Part shown: piece after piece, positions 1 to 11,009 of the stretch
Layout of the letters: each line of letters opens with the position of its first letter
How positions within the stretch are numbered: the first letter of the stretch is position 1
DNA from: Lyophyllum atratum
Taxonomy: Eukaryota > Basidiomycota > Agaricomycetes > Agaricales > Lyophyllaceae
Direction of reading: 5' to 3'
Assembly: GCA_014905825.1 (NCBI GenBank)
Contig: JACGCN010000024.1
Coordinates: forward strand, 682,001-746,000
Length of the DNA: 64,000 nt
Notes under the pieces: generated by a model
What the model was told of the DNA's origin: nothing
The model's input: only the letters and a program-made list of their open reading frames with translations
The model's database searches: none
Translations under genes and position numbers: made by a program

Positions 1-82
1 CGAGGTCAGAAGTACTAGGCGAGCTGCAGGCAGACGATGCTTGGAAGGAGTCGGTGCTGTCCGAGGACTGATCACGACGGTG

Positions 83-783
83 CTAAGTGATACGATCGTC
101 AGCAGTTAAGGTGCGGCAGAGGGTAAAAACACGTACTCTGCTTTTGGAAATATCATAGCGTTGGGCATCCATGGCTTCAACACGGACGGAGGAACTGGAC
201 CCATGGAGGCCCGAAAGGACCTCGTGTAAGGACTCCTCGATGCTGGCGTAAGAGTCTGTGTCGACGAAGGAGCCGTTGGATGTAGGCGTCAAGTCTAGGA
301 AGGTGACTGTGTCATGGGCCTGGGACACTTCATTATGACCAGAAGTCGCTCGAGTGTCAATGCTAACAGCAGAGAGCTATAGGCAGGTGAGAAGAGAATA
401 CTGGAGGCAGTAGCAGGGGACTCACCGAGCTCTTAGAACGATGAAAGCGTTGGGAATCCATGGCTTCGAGTTGGTAAGGCATATTGTTTATGATGCAAAA
501 AATGCGTAGGCGAGGAAAGCTCTGCAAGTAGAATGAGAGGCGGGGCGGAAGTTATGACTTTATTTCGGAGGTTCACCCAGAATTTATATGTCGCGACTGT
601 GGCCAGGAGGGTGGTGTACCATTGTCCAGCTTTGAGTGATGGCGAACGCTGGCCAGTGAAGTTCTGTGGGGATCGTCCGGGCTTTGACCTTGGCCAGCCC
701 AAATCGAGAGGACAGTGGCTGCTGAGAAGGCCCATGCAATCAAAGCGACGCTGGCCACGATGGCTTTTTCCGAAGGACTCCAC
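83..783 (-). other. possible 3' part of an unassigned membrane-protein gene
   Basis: I do not recognise this gene and the model is weak. On the minus strand, about 758-700 encodes a hydrophobic run (VALIAWAFSAATVLSIWAG) that could be a membrane segment. Further 3', two short segments about 290 bp apart (near 470-425 and 177-130) encode near-identical peptides, EAMDSQRF and EAMDAQRY. Each is followed at the same relative place by a donor-like GTGAGT or GTACGT. This suggests a repeated exon in a minus-strand gene that runs off the left edge. No family could be named, and a chance open frame cannot be excluded. Confidence 0.25.
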
Positions 784-1856
784 TGCTGCTAGCCCAAGCT
801 ATATCGCGTTCAAGTGGCACGCGACAATAGCATGGCCATACAGTGTCGCCGCAGTTGGATGGATTGTTATAAGGATCGCTGAATTGAGAGCCGTGGTTCG
901 CAAACCTTCATCTTATTCTCCCATCCTCGTGGTCCGGAGCAAGGTCCTCCTTATTCAAAGCAAATGGCCAAAATCAATGCTGTTGCTCGCCCAGCGAGAG
1001 TCTGCCCTCCCCTTAGGAAGGTATATACACTCCGTTCGATTGCGCAGACGGATATCCTGAGGATATTGATAGACCGTGTCGTCTCCTTCCGTTACACCAT
1101 CTGCGGCCGCAGAACCAGATACTTTCACGGAAGAGTTACAACTTCAAGCCGCTGTGGCTAGAGATTCAGATACGGGTGTCGTTTCAGAGAGGTGGATGCA
1201 TGTCGTAATGCGGCGAGAGACTCTCCAGCAAGCAGTGGGTAGGATCGTGCATGTAGAGCGTGTAAGCGTCCTCGAACGACTATGATCCACGAGTGTTAAT
1301 TTTACTGTGCAGATTGGTAACAGCATCAAGAGCACGCCTCAATGAGTCGAAAATGATCTTCGATTGGGTGTGGGCCCATGGTATGGGTATACTAAGTTCT
1401 TCGCCGAGTACCGATGAATAAATCGAATATGATACGGAGTGGAAAAGAACCTCCCGACGTCGACGTCCCGCATCTCGTGAAACCCTATAGGCACCGCGAG
1501 TGAGAATCAGAGGGCTGCACTTGGGCTGCACGAAAAAGGGTTTGAGTCTACAGTGATTTCTCCGCGACATCATCCGGCGCAGGGCTTCATCGAGATGGAG
1601 GCACTGTTCAGCCGGCGGTCAGTGGGAGATTTTAGAAATGTTCGGAGTCGCTGCTAGTTCGCTGTACGTGCGTGCGTCTTGATCAAAGTTAGCTTCCTGT
1701 GAATACACTGTGTCAGTGGTAGCATATGCCGATCACAACTTGATCACAACACACCGTCGAGCAAACATCGTGGAAATCATTCTCACTCAGTGCGCTGTCC
1801 TGGCTCGTTGACAGCATTTTCCTCCGCGGCGCATACAACGACCAGCTTCATAGTAC
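784..1856. other. unassigned stretch
   Basis: About 1 kb with no gene I can support. Open frames of 60-100 codons exist on both strands (1076-1285 plus, 1280-1573 minus), but none has a recognisable motif or a coherent chain of splice sites. The last part holds the 5' flank of the LYR-motif gene. No tRNA or clear repeat was seen. Confidence 0.4.
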
Positions 1857-2475
1857 ATGTCTACAAGCAGGTTGCCTCAGTCGTTCACCAGCCTATATCG
1901 TCTGTGTCTGCGAGCCTCGTCTGCTTCAGTTCTTCACCACAGGGTAGCTTCTGCAAATCTTCGACGACTCCTTCGGCCCGCATTCGATGCTGCCGCCGAT
2001 GTAACGAAGCGACTCCAAGACGCGCCTCAAAACCCAGTCGAGCAGGCAGAACTCAAGGCTTGGTTGAATACATGGGAAAGGAGAAGCGAGTTATCATCAT
2101 TTCCTTGTACTGATGATCATCAGTTAACAAGTTTCTGCAGTGGACAACACGCTTGCTCTCCTATACACTTCCTCGCAATCTCGGGGACTGTCCCATAAAC
2201 TCACGCGGAACCTTGGCTTCTTGGTTCTGGCCGAACATCAACGACTCGTCAAACACCATCCCCAAAAAGCTTGGGAGCCACAGATACGTTCTCCCCATGC
2301 ACCACCTAAACCGCTTGACCCCAGAAAAGAAGAAAGAAAAAAAAGGTTGGAGGAGTTCGTGGCTAATGCATGGGCACCCATAAGTCGAGTCGTGAAGTTG
2401 GCAGAGGGGAGAGATGGTGTCACAATGGGGCGGATATCGTTCGCCACGATGAGCCGGAGGCGAAGGTTTAAATAA
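1857..2475 (+). CDS. LYR-motif mitochondrial protein
   Basis: Small basic protein of about 187 residues. Residues 12-20 read SLYRLCLRA, the LYR tripeptide that starts proteins of the LYRM/Complex1_LYR family. Members bind mitochondrial acyl carrier protein and help assemble iron-sulfur or respiratory complexes. A second basic patch follows (LRRLLRP), then a tryptophan-containing segment. The gene has two exons: exon 1 ends at 2085 and exon 2 (2141-2475) encodes the helical middle and a lysine/arginine-rich tail. The only junction of normal length that keeps the frame is 2086-2140 (55 nt), which starts with GCGAGT and ends with CAG after a TTAAC branch site, so it would be a GC-AG intron. The exact client complex is not visible. 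ATG 1857 is the first in frame. Confidence 0.65.
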
Positions 2476-2985
2476 TGATACCCGCTCCGGCTCCCCTCTT
2501 GGAAAAGGCGCCATCCGCACTTTTGGTATGTCAATTGTGGTCTTGCTTACTTTCAACGGTTACATCCTTGCTGATGCTGGGCGGTTTAGCTATGCCGTTC
2601 AACCACGAAGCGCGTTTGATGTCAACGAAGTTCCTCTTGAGTGTCCGCGGGTATCGTCAGGCACATGTCGATACACTACTGTTTCACAGATTTCCGGCCC
2701 ATCTGGCAGCCAGGTTATCTCAAGGCGGTACCAGTGCACCCATCATTAGTTCTGCATCAGCCCTCTACGCTTCCATTTCTCGAGTTAGCATCAAACCCGC
2801 AGCACAACACCGCGACTCCTGATCTTTGCGGAGTATGATCTGCTAAATCTCTTCACGATGGACCTTTTCGAGACAGTTCAAACACCTCCTGAATGTCGAT
2901 GATGGATTCAGTCCGAGTCCCATCAAGCCTGGATCACTACAAGTTTCCATCATCACGTGTGTATACGGCGCTAGACCTCCGAGCT
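2476..2985. other. intergenic stretch with an unsupported ORF
   Basis: About 500 bp between the LYR gene and the next promoter. An open frame of 115 codons starts at 2475 and overlaps the LYR stop codon, but it has no recognisable motif. A good GTATGT..TAG intron (2526-2589) inside it leads to an early stop, so I do not call a gene. Confidence 0.4.
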
Positions 2986-2991
2986 CCCAAA

Positions 2992-2997
2992 TATAAA
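2992..2997 (+). promoter_or_regulatory. TATA box of the 3117 gene
   Basis: TATAAA lies 120 bp before the start codon. It is followed by a long pyrimidine-rich stretch (about 3020-3085) typical of strongly expressed fungal genes. The pair is inferred to be the core promoter and 5' leader of the small gene at 3117. Confidence 0.55.
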
Positions 2998-3116
2998 GTA
3001 CCGGGCAATTTTATCGTGCTCTTCATTATCTTTCTCTTCACTTTCCTCCTGTGTTTCTTTCTCCTTCACCCTACTTCTAATTCCTTCGTTCACCCCCCGA
3101 AACACACACTATCATA

Positions 3117-3801
3117 ATGTCTTCTTCCGTCGCCTCTACTTCTTCCGCCAACCTCACCCGCAAGGCGTCGAAGAACCCAGGGCTCGCTCTTAATCTCTCT
3201 AATGAGATGCCTGGAAAGACAACTCCAGAGGTATGACATGATATACTGTCTCAATCCATCTCCTAATCATATTTCGCATCTAGTATGCTGTCGAGCACCG
3301 TCGTCCATCCGCCATCCACTCCCTTTCCAATACACCTGAATTGGAGCCGGACTGGAATAGCGACGACGATTCATCCGAATACGGAGACGACGATGACGCC
3401 CAGTATGTTTACATTACGGCGGATAGCCCTTTCTACCGTGGCCCTTCCTCTCCTCGTACATCTTCCTTCCTCTCCTTCACTGGGTTCCCATTCGCTTGTG
3501 ATGCCCTTGCAGAGGAAGACCCCTTGTTTGCCCAATCACCCAGGGTTCTGTTCGACGAGGAGCTGCAGCCCGAGTCTAAGAACGGCACCCGTGTCGTTGT
3601 CATGGACGCAGAGTTAGCAGAGAATATGGATTCGCGATCAGCTCCTGAATGGAACCTGCTGGAGGTCGATGGGTCTTTTGACCAGGTTAAAGCGACACGG
3701 ACTACTGCCGAGACGAACAGCGGGGTAAGCTGAATAGCGCATGTCTATGTGATTTTCTGACGATTAATCCTTCTCACCAGGCATTGCGACACTATTACTG
3801 A
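3117..3801 (+). CDS. small acidic hypothetical protein, three exons
   Basis: I do not recognise a named domain. The model has three exons, 3117-3230, 3284-3724 and 3781-3801, joined by two phase-0 introns of 53 and 56 nt with GTATGA/TAG and GTAAGC/CAG ends and good branch sites. The product is about 191 residues. It has a Ser/Thr-rich N-terminus with a basic patch (LTRKASKNPGLAL), an Asp/Glu-rich stretch near residues 56-70, and a Ser/Pro and aromatic middle. No signal peptide or membrane segment is visible. The TATA box and CT-rich leader suggest high expression. The short last exon of six codons is the least certain part. Confidence 0.6.
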
Positions 3802-4087
3802 CGGCCCCCGCCATCCACTCGATCTATCTTCGTTTTGACAGGTGTATTTTGCTTTGGCTGCAAGGGCCACGTTACATTGGTACATACATGGTTTAATTTA
3901 TTACTTGGCTTCCTCGGACGTATTTGGACTTATTCACGTTTTCGGTGCTGCTTATGAATCGCCTAAGCGTGCTAGAACTGAGGCAAATGGCTCGAGGAAG
4001 TATCATACACGTTACAGCCAAAACCAAGAAAAATAAAAGGTTACACCTTGGCTCTCGAAACACTGTAAACTAACATGATGTCCATCA

Positions 4088-6480
4088 TCAATGACGCCTA
4101 GGGTCAGGAATAATATCGACGTCAGTCATTCTCAGAGCGATCCGCCCATCCTCTTTCTCCAAATTCCGCCTCTCAGCATCAGGGCTACAATCGGCAGAAA
4201 GGTGACGATACTAGAGAAGGATTGAGAGCGGGTCGAGACCAGACTGAATAAGGATACACACCGTATGGCCGTAAATACCGTGAACGACCACTGGAACCCG
4301 ATCTTGTTAGGCGCACATGGAAAAGTCAGTTTCGCCATAACTTTGAAAGAGAAAATAGAGCGCATTACACGTTCGCCGAATGGAATCCTAAGGAAACGTG
4401 AAAGACGTCAGCACATATGGCAAGGTGATACCACTCGCAACCCACGAATAAAATCCGAGTGTAAGACCAAATATCTGCCGGAAGAAGCTGTACAGGTCCA
4501 ATGGTTGGCAGTGCAACTGAAATAATAGACGTACTTGAAACACTGGCTGACGTCGTTGCTGCGAGATCTGTAGCAATCGCTGCAGCTATATGTATAACAA
4601 ACCGAGCTGATAATTTGCACTTGAAAGCGAACAGAATTTACCAAGAGGGCCCTGTGAGCATGCGCACATACATGGACACGTATGAGCCTCTTACCTCCGA
4701 AGCATGCGATAGCTTCGACGGTATCAGCGCCTGTAGCATCCAAACACGGTCTAGTTTACCCACCCATGCCAATACACGGTGCGATGAATGTCGTGGCAAA
4801 GTGTATCGTTAAACCATCTGTGTACATATTCAGTTGTCGGACCAGGAAGGACATAAGAAACGTACATCTATTGATTTGAGGAATCAAACCCTTAGCTACA
4901 ACAAGTTGTTTTCCGGAAGACGAAAGACACACATGAGCAAGCCGATTGGGACAGTGATTGCGCCAGTCCAGATACCCTGAAGCCGAATCTCAGCCGGCAC
5001 AGAAGCGCCATCCGTTAAGGCGCTTTTACGAGCGCGCTGCATCATGGCGTCCGTGACAGGGCTGGAACACAATTCCCCCAGTGAACTGTTCAATCCGGTC
5101 AGCCACTAGAACGCAGTCAAGTCCAGGGGAGCACTTACGCCCCGACTAGAAGACTGATCCCATTTGCTAGACTGTTGTAGGCATCCAGTTGAGGCTATAT
5201 CACTTAACTATGGGAACGGTACTTACCCGTTACGCACAGTATCGAATTGGTATATCTTTGTAAAGAGGGTCGCAACCGTCAGCACTGGTTCAATTGAAGC
5301 AAATCCATATGTGACCGCGCTATGTAAGCATGAGCAGGGTAAGTAATTAGTTGATAGAGGAACATACTAATAGAGCGCAGGGAATGTGACAGATGGATAT
5401 TTGAGCATACTGAATGGCTTGACCAGAAAGTCATGCAGCTTGAGTCGGCGCGAAGCAGGCCTTGCAAGGTCGATTATCCAGAGCCTATTTAGGTACGTTC
5501 TGGTGGTCATGGGAGGCGCGATGAAAGGTTCCCCGACGAAAGTTGTGTGGTGTTCCTGTTTGGACGAAGATTCTTCGCCATCGTCAAATTCAGGGGTTTT
5601 CATTTCTGTATCGTTGTCGTAAGGCCGGTCGAAGAGTGTCTCTGGCATGAAGAATAAGCAAATCACAAAAATGGCACCTACAAAGAAGGTACGTGGTCAA
5701 CTTCAGATATTTTACATAGTCACAGTATGAACACACCGTTCAAGATAGACCCGACCCAGAAGCACCACCTCCAGCCGAGGTTCCGGGCAACATATCCACC
5801 AACCTCATGAGCAGTAAATTAGACCAGCCCTTGAATTCATGGGGCACGGCTCACGATGGGTGCGAGGGTGCTCCATTTGTCAACATCAGTGTGAAAATTC
5901 CCATGGCCTTCCCTCTTCCATGCATGAAGAAAACATCCACAACCGTACCTGCGCCGAGTCCGAACGCTGCCGACTGACCAAACCCATTAAACGCACGGGC
6001 CAGGACTAATGTGCCATATGTTTTCGCCTTCGCACACCCCAAGGCGGAAGCAAATCCAATGAAAGCAGACAGGAGATAGGCTGGCCTTCTCCCATATACA
6101 TTGGCAAATGGAGTGAAGGCTAGCGGCCCGAGTGCCCCCATTCCAATGGTCACTGTCGTTTGATAGGTGCCAATGACGGGTGCGATATCGAATTCGGCAG
6201 ATAGAGGAACGACGGCAGGGTTGATAATGGCAACATTTAAGTTTGAAATGAAGGCCAACAAGGATACTTGCGCGAGGATCGTGTATCTCAGCCACTGGTG
6301 AAGAGGGCGAAGTCATCAATGCTTGCAAGTTGAAGTTAAGTGATGGAGAGGTGTTACGTTAGGATAGTTAAGGGGATCATAGGGTGATGTGGTGGGCTGT
6401 GGAAGAAGTGGGAGGCCTGTATGATCAACCTTGAGAGGGTGTAGCCTGATACTATCCCTTGCACTCTTGTCTTTCGACAT
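4088..6480 (-). pseudogene. MFS transporter (DHA1-like) with a likely frameshift
   Basis: A 12-helix major facilitator related to fungal drug/polyamine H+ antiporters. Exon 1 (6480-6358) ends in DPLNYPN, the usual motif before helix 1. Exon 2 (from 6294) carries helices 1-5, with the loop 2-3 signature YGRRPAYLLS and the helix 5 block LMLTNGA. Later exons give helix 6, a long acidic central loop (PETLFDRPYDND), and helices 7-12. The last exon ends at 4088 with an acidic tail. Many short introns interrupt it. After NGA, near 5868-5872, the frame is lost by one base: the next frame reads LAPI and then splices at GTGAGC into GGYVARNLGWRW. A single base seems missing from a conserved codon. This is either a disabled allele or a sequencing error; everything else looks intact. 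Substrate unknown. Confidence 0.7.
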
Positions 6481-6959
6481 GGTGCTGCTCGCTGCGGCAA
6501 ATTTGGATTGGTGATTGATTGTCAAGTGTCTCTGGAATACGAACAGCTTATCCGCTCGGAGCACCGTGGAAGCCAACCTTTTTCGCATCCCACGAGAAGG
6601 ACATTTCAAAATACGGGCCAATGGTGAGATGATCAAGTTCTAAATGCGGTTCATCAAGTTGCAAGGAAGAGAAAGCAAAGAGAATGTTTGTTGGTAATGA
6701 CCACGGGGCATGCCGCGGAGAGCATGAAGCTAGTGCGACAAAATCACTCGCCTCCAACGGCAGCTCCAGAAATTACGAATCTACCAAGTCTCCTGAGCAT
6801 GATTTTAAAAAAAACCCGATCGGCGCCCTGAGCGATCGGGTATCAGGTTGCGTTTGCTTCCGTTACCCTCTCTCTCCATGTCAATCCAGAAGATACATGG
6901 TTGCATAAATGTAAGCCAAAAGAAATTTACTTTGTGACTCTTAATACAAGTATTACAGA
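6481..6959. other. intergenic region between MFS gene and kinase
   Basis: About 480 bp upstream of the MFS start and downstream of the kinase stop. Apart from the hairpin at 6815-6840 I see no gene; the 74-codon plus-strand frame here has no motif. Confidence 0.5.
6807..6840 (-). terminator. hairpin plus T-run resembling an intrinsic terminator
   Basis: Perfect 8 bp inverted repeat (CCCGATCG at 6815-6822, CGATCGGG at 6833-6840) with a 10 nt loop. On the minus strand it is followed directly by eight T. It lies about 120 bp past the stop of the minus-strand kinase. The shape is that of a bacterial rho-independent terminator. In a fungus its role is unknown; it may only be a transcript 3' structure. 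Confidence 0.4.
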
Positions 6960-9476
6960 TTAAGCGAACGGGTCTGATGTGCGTAGGATATCCTCGAAAT
7001 CGTCAATCATCATCTCGTCGGGTTTCAACTCTAGACCCATTAGCTCCCGAAATTGGGTTGAGGAAGGCGCCTTATCACGCTCATCGAGTTGCACATCCTC
7101 TGGGCGTAGCATGGCCATCAAGCGACTGACGACCTCGTCGACTGTAGGACGCTGTGCACGCTCAGTGGACCAACAACTCTCCATCAAAGACCAGATGTCC
7201 TCTGTGAGTCCCCAAGCACTCCAGCTAGGACTCGCTGCCGGAGGCCGCTCGGGGTGCTTGCCTTCAGCGATTGCCATTTCGACCATGCCGACAATCTTAA
7301 TCTCATGGAACGGTCGTTTTCCTGCGAGAATCTGGACATGGTTAAGTACCATAAAGATGGATGGTGTCAACGTTCTGGCCTACCTGGTAGGCAACGCAGG
7401 CCCAAGCATAGATGTCGGTGGCTTTAGTATTCTTCACGTCATCGTCGATCTTCGGGCGTAGAATCTCGGGTGCTAGAAACCTGGCTGTGCCTCCCTTCGA
7501 CGACAATGAGGTTAGGGATGTCCATGCCAGTTTAGTTTCGTCGGAGATGCCAGAGATCCCAAAGTCGGCAACATAAGCTCTTCCCGAATCATAGACTAGA
7601 ATATTTAGCTGTATGATCCATATGTTAGTGAGGAGTCACATTGGACAATGCATTATGGTATGTACCCCTTTTAGATCCCCGTGTATAACCCCTAGCCCAT
7701 GTAAAAATTGGAGCCCTCGGACTATGTCGAGTAGCTACAGAAATTTGGGTTAACATGGTTCTTTTACAGATATTACCATGGGTGAGCCCACATACCAAAA
7801 GTACACGATTTGAAGTTGGATGGTTTTCAAGATATTGAACGACTGTGCCATGTTCCATCCACGGAGCGACGAACGCAAACTCGCCGTTGAAGCGATATAC
7901 TCCGTAGAAGGGAAGAAGGTTGGGATGCGATAACTGACCCCAAAGGATAGACTCTTTCGCCAATGCCTTGAGATAAGTCATGAGTCTTGGTTTACGAAGA
8001 TAAGGACTGGAGCGGAATGTACCTTCAACCAATGCCCCTCTTGGGATTCCGGATCCAAATTTGTTTTGACGACCTTCAAGCACACTGGCAGGCCCCGAAA
8101 CGTTCCCTTGTAGATGCGAGAAAAGGCTCCCCCGGCCAGTTGTCCTCCAACAGAGGTTACATCTTTCAATTCGTAACACGTAGGATATAGGCTCGACCTC
8201 CCAGAAAGCCACTGCGTCACCAGGATAAGTTGGCGGTGGAAGCCTGGTGGAAGCGCTTCAAGGCTATCCAGGAGCTAACGGCATTCATGAGAATCTCATC
8301 GATATCTTTTTCGAGGTGGTGGAACATACCCATTGAAATGTATCTAGGAGTCGCTGAGCACTTATATTCCGACATGCTAGAAGTCGTTTGAACTCCTCCT
8401 TATTTCGGAAGACTGCTTCCAGCCTTTCGACCAAGGGTTCAATCTAAAGACGATTATATTAGTAGGAGGGTTATTCGTCGTTTGACGAGACTGACCTTTG
8501 GGTCCACATGGTCCAAGTCTACTGGCGCTATTCCATATACCAGGGGTTTCCCCTCCGCTCCTGCCGACTGTAGCTCATCGAAGCTGTCACCTTGTTCGAG
8601 AGGACTTCCATAGGGTGATCTGCATCATATGTAAGTCTCAAGGGTCAACTGAGGTAGCATGCATGCTAACGTGTTTGTACTGCCAACGGAAGGACATCAT
8701 CAGTCAGGAAAGTTAGATGTGAAGGAATGCGAGGGCGTACTCAATTAAAGCACTAAGAGGAACAGCCACTCCTGAAGTCACTGAGAACCCATCTCTTGCT
8801 ACAAATGGGTAAGTTCCGATGGCCGTTTGGAAAGAACACACTCTCACCAGGAGTCTCGGCAGCCAAGAATATACTGGGGTTCGGGTTCGTACTGCGTAAG
8901 GCCATTGCCAGTTTTTCAATGCGCTGTATTCTCGTTATGAGATCGTCCTCAGGCAGTACCCCGTCGCCTGTGGGAGAAACCTCCACATTTGCCCTCCTCT
9001 CTGCTCTCGTGGAGCTTTCCTACGAGTATTAGGTATGAGCTTTCGCATGATCGTTTGAATGCATGTGATAGTTCGTACCCGGACCCTTTTTGCTTCCAAA
9101 CGACATTTACTTTCGTAGTCTTTAGCTGCTGCTACCATAGCATTCAACTTTTTCTTCGTGCCGACGATGTAACCTTTCTTTCTTGCTTGTTTCTCCATCT
9201 GGACCATGACAAGTTTGGTAAGGCTGACACGTAGGAGTCTCTTAGTACCGCATTAGAAGAAAAGATATGACCCATAACTCACAGACTGCACGTCTCCAAG
9301 TGGTTGTCAAACTCATCATTCGAGAGTAGACCACTGAACTCTCGTAGTTCTTCTACGGCTCCCACAAGCCTGGAAGTGGCAGCGGTGAGATGAGATGCTA
9401 TGTCTCCGGGCTTATATGCTGTACATAGACCCAATGTAAAAACTTCCACGGCGAACTTCGGGCCAATAGCGGTCAT
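6960..9476 (-). CDS. TKL-type protein kinase with N-terminal helical region
   Basis: A predicted tyrosine-kinase-like Ser/Thr kinase of the large Agaricomycete family. The N-terminal exons (9476-8700) encode helical, charged sequence (HLTAATSRLVGAVEELREF) that I cannot assign. Next comes the linker seen before these kinase domains (CRNISAQRLLDTFQW), then the kinase domain. Its motifs are a glycine loop GGQLAGGAFSRIYKG, VCLKVV with the ATP-binding Lys, HGDLKG for the catalytic loop (Gly replaces Arg of HRD), ADFGIS for DFG, APEIL, and the C-lobe WACVAYQILAGKRPF. The domain is spread over several exons separated by introns of about 50 nt. The tail contains TQFRELM, also present in the homeodomain kinase at 34591. 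It looks catalytically competent. Substrate and pathway are unknown. Confidence 0.75.
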
Positions 9477-9845
9477 GAAGCGTTGTTGGGGGTGTTGATG
9501 AGGGGTATTGATTTGTGAAGGACGGTAGAAGGGGCATGTCCGTATTTAAATTGAGCAAGTTTGACGCCGTAGTGCCCTGGATGACATCGATTCCGAACCA
9601 AGAACAACGCAATCGATTAGAAGTGGCATCCGACTGGGATCATGAGAACAAGATGTTTACTTACAGATGAGTCGGATATGGCGCCAAAAGCGGATAGCCA
9701 TGATCGGGCGTTGTGTGGTTGACCTGTCACAATGTTCGATCTGGTTCAAGTTCCATTTACGGTTATTTCTGTTTCTGTGCAACAATAGTCCAAACAGCGT
9801 GCCCGCCCTCAGGCTTCAGGCCTCAGGCTTCAGCGTTCCGCGCTC

Positions 9846-10733
9846 ATGGAATCAGCCTCTGCTCCTCGAGAGAAGGTCGCGTCTTTCGATCCTCATTCCA
9901 TTAAGGACGGAAAACTCTCGAGCAACGAATTCGTCTGGCGCGATCATTACCAGCTCCTCAAGGATCGCGGTTATACTCTCAGGCCGCGCTACCATCCAGA
10001 ATGGGTGCCTTCGTGGTCAAAGTCCTCTAAAGACTGGACCACTTGCGAGGATGGGGTGCCTATTGCTGTGAGGGAACTTTAATCACAGTAAGATTCATTA
10101 GTCTTATAACATTGCCCTGCACAGACGGGCCAGGTTTTGGACGCCACCCGCAGTGATGGTTCCCTTGTCATTTTGAAGAAAATCAATACTTCTAGGTTTC
10201 CCAAAGAGATCACTGTTGGCAAACATTTCTCCTCTGAACCATTAGCGTCAAATCCCGAAAACCACTGCGTGCCTATTCTCGACACGATTTATCCATCAGA
10301 GGGCTCCAACATCGCTTTCATAGTGATGCCTTTTCTTCTGGACATCGAATTTGCACCATTTGAGACCATCGGTGAGGTGGTAGAGTTCATTCGCCAAATT
10401 TTCGAGGTAAGTGCCTGCTTTGGGGTAGGACCTGAGTCTAAAATTTGCATCGCAGGGACTGCAATTTATGCACGAGAATAGCGTTGTGCATGGGTATGAT
10501 AACCCAGCCTCACTTTGTTCGCGCTAATCTGAGGATGTTACTAGAGATTGCAAATACGACAATATCATGGCGGACTCGGTGTGCCTATTCAATTCACCAC
10601 CTCATCCCTGCCACCCTTGGATGAGGCGTGATTTTAGGGGCAGAACATCAAAGCCTGCGTCCCGAACAAACAAACCCGTCAAGTATTATTTCATCGACTT
10701 CGACCTGTCGAGAATCTGTCGACCTGAGGATGC
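9846..10733 (+). pseudogene. protein kinase-like gene, 5' part, interrupted by retrotransposon
   Basis: The 5' half of a basidiomycete kinase-like gene. Exon 1 (from 9846) encodes the family start WRDHYQLLKDRGYTLRPRY. Exon 2 has the N-lobe with VILKKI. A short exon gives GLQFMHENSVVHG, and the next begins DCKYDNIM, so the catalytic loop is HGDCKYDN with Asp, Lys and Asn in place. DFG is replaced by DFDLS. The frame stops at a Ty3/gypsy element inserted after codon ...PEDA (10733). The rest of the gene lies at 21961-22424. Skipping the element and one copy of the GATGC duplication keeps the same frame, so the gene was intact until the insertion. Confidence 0.75.
10729..10733. repeat. target-site duplication, left copy
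   Basis: GATGC immediately before the 5' LTR. The same five bases follow the 3' LTR at 21961-21965. A 5 bp duplication is what Ty3/gypsy integrases leave. Confidence 0.9.
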
Positions 10734-10902
10734 TGTAAGGGCTCCGGTGTTTGGCGACGCCTTGGGCGTCGCCGGTTAAAGCATCTACTGTAAATACGTA
10801 CAAACAAGCCCCTTGTAAACTCACCTAGACGTAGCAATAACCAGAGACTGGTCAAGCTTACGACTAGCGTGAACCGCAAGGGCAACCGTAACACCCGTTA
10901 CA
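10734..10902 (+). repeat. 5' LTR of gypsy element
   Basis: 169 bp, identical by eye to 21792-21960 over its whole length. It is unusually short for an 11 kb element. It contains a perfect 9 bp hairpin (10753-10773, loop TTG). Confidence 0.95.
10753..10773 (+). promoter_or_regulatory. GC-rich hairpin inside the LTR
   Basis: GGCGACGCC, loop TTG, GGCGTCGCC. It is present in both LTRs. It lies near the LTR start, so it would be in U3 or in the 3' end of the transcript, where it could act in RNA 3' processing or priming. The role is inferred only from the structure. Confidence 0.5.
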
Positions 10903-11009
10903 TTTTTTTAAGCTACCCAGCTTATCTATTACTACGACTATTATCTCTACTCTAAAAACTCCTCGGCATCAACACAACCACGCGGACGCCAGCGCATCAA
11001 ACGTCAACA

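Noticed and set aside
2475..2822. 115-codon ORF overlapping the LYR stop codon
   Set aside because: No motif; the intron-like GTATGT..TAG inside it leads to a stop. A coupled start is not expected in a fungal nuclear gene.
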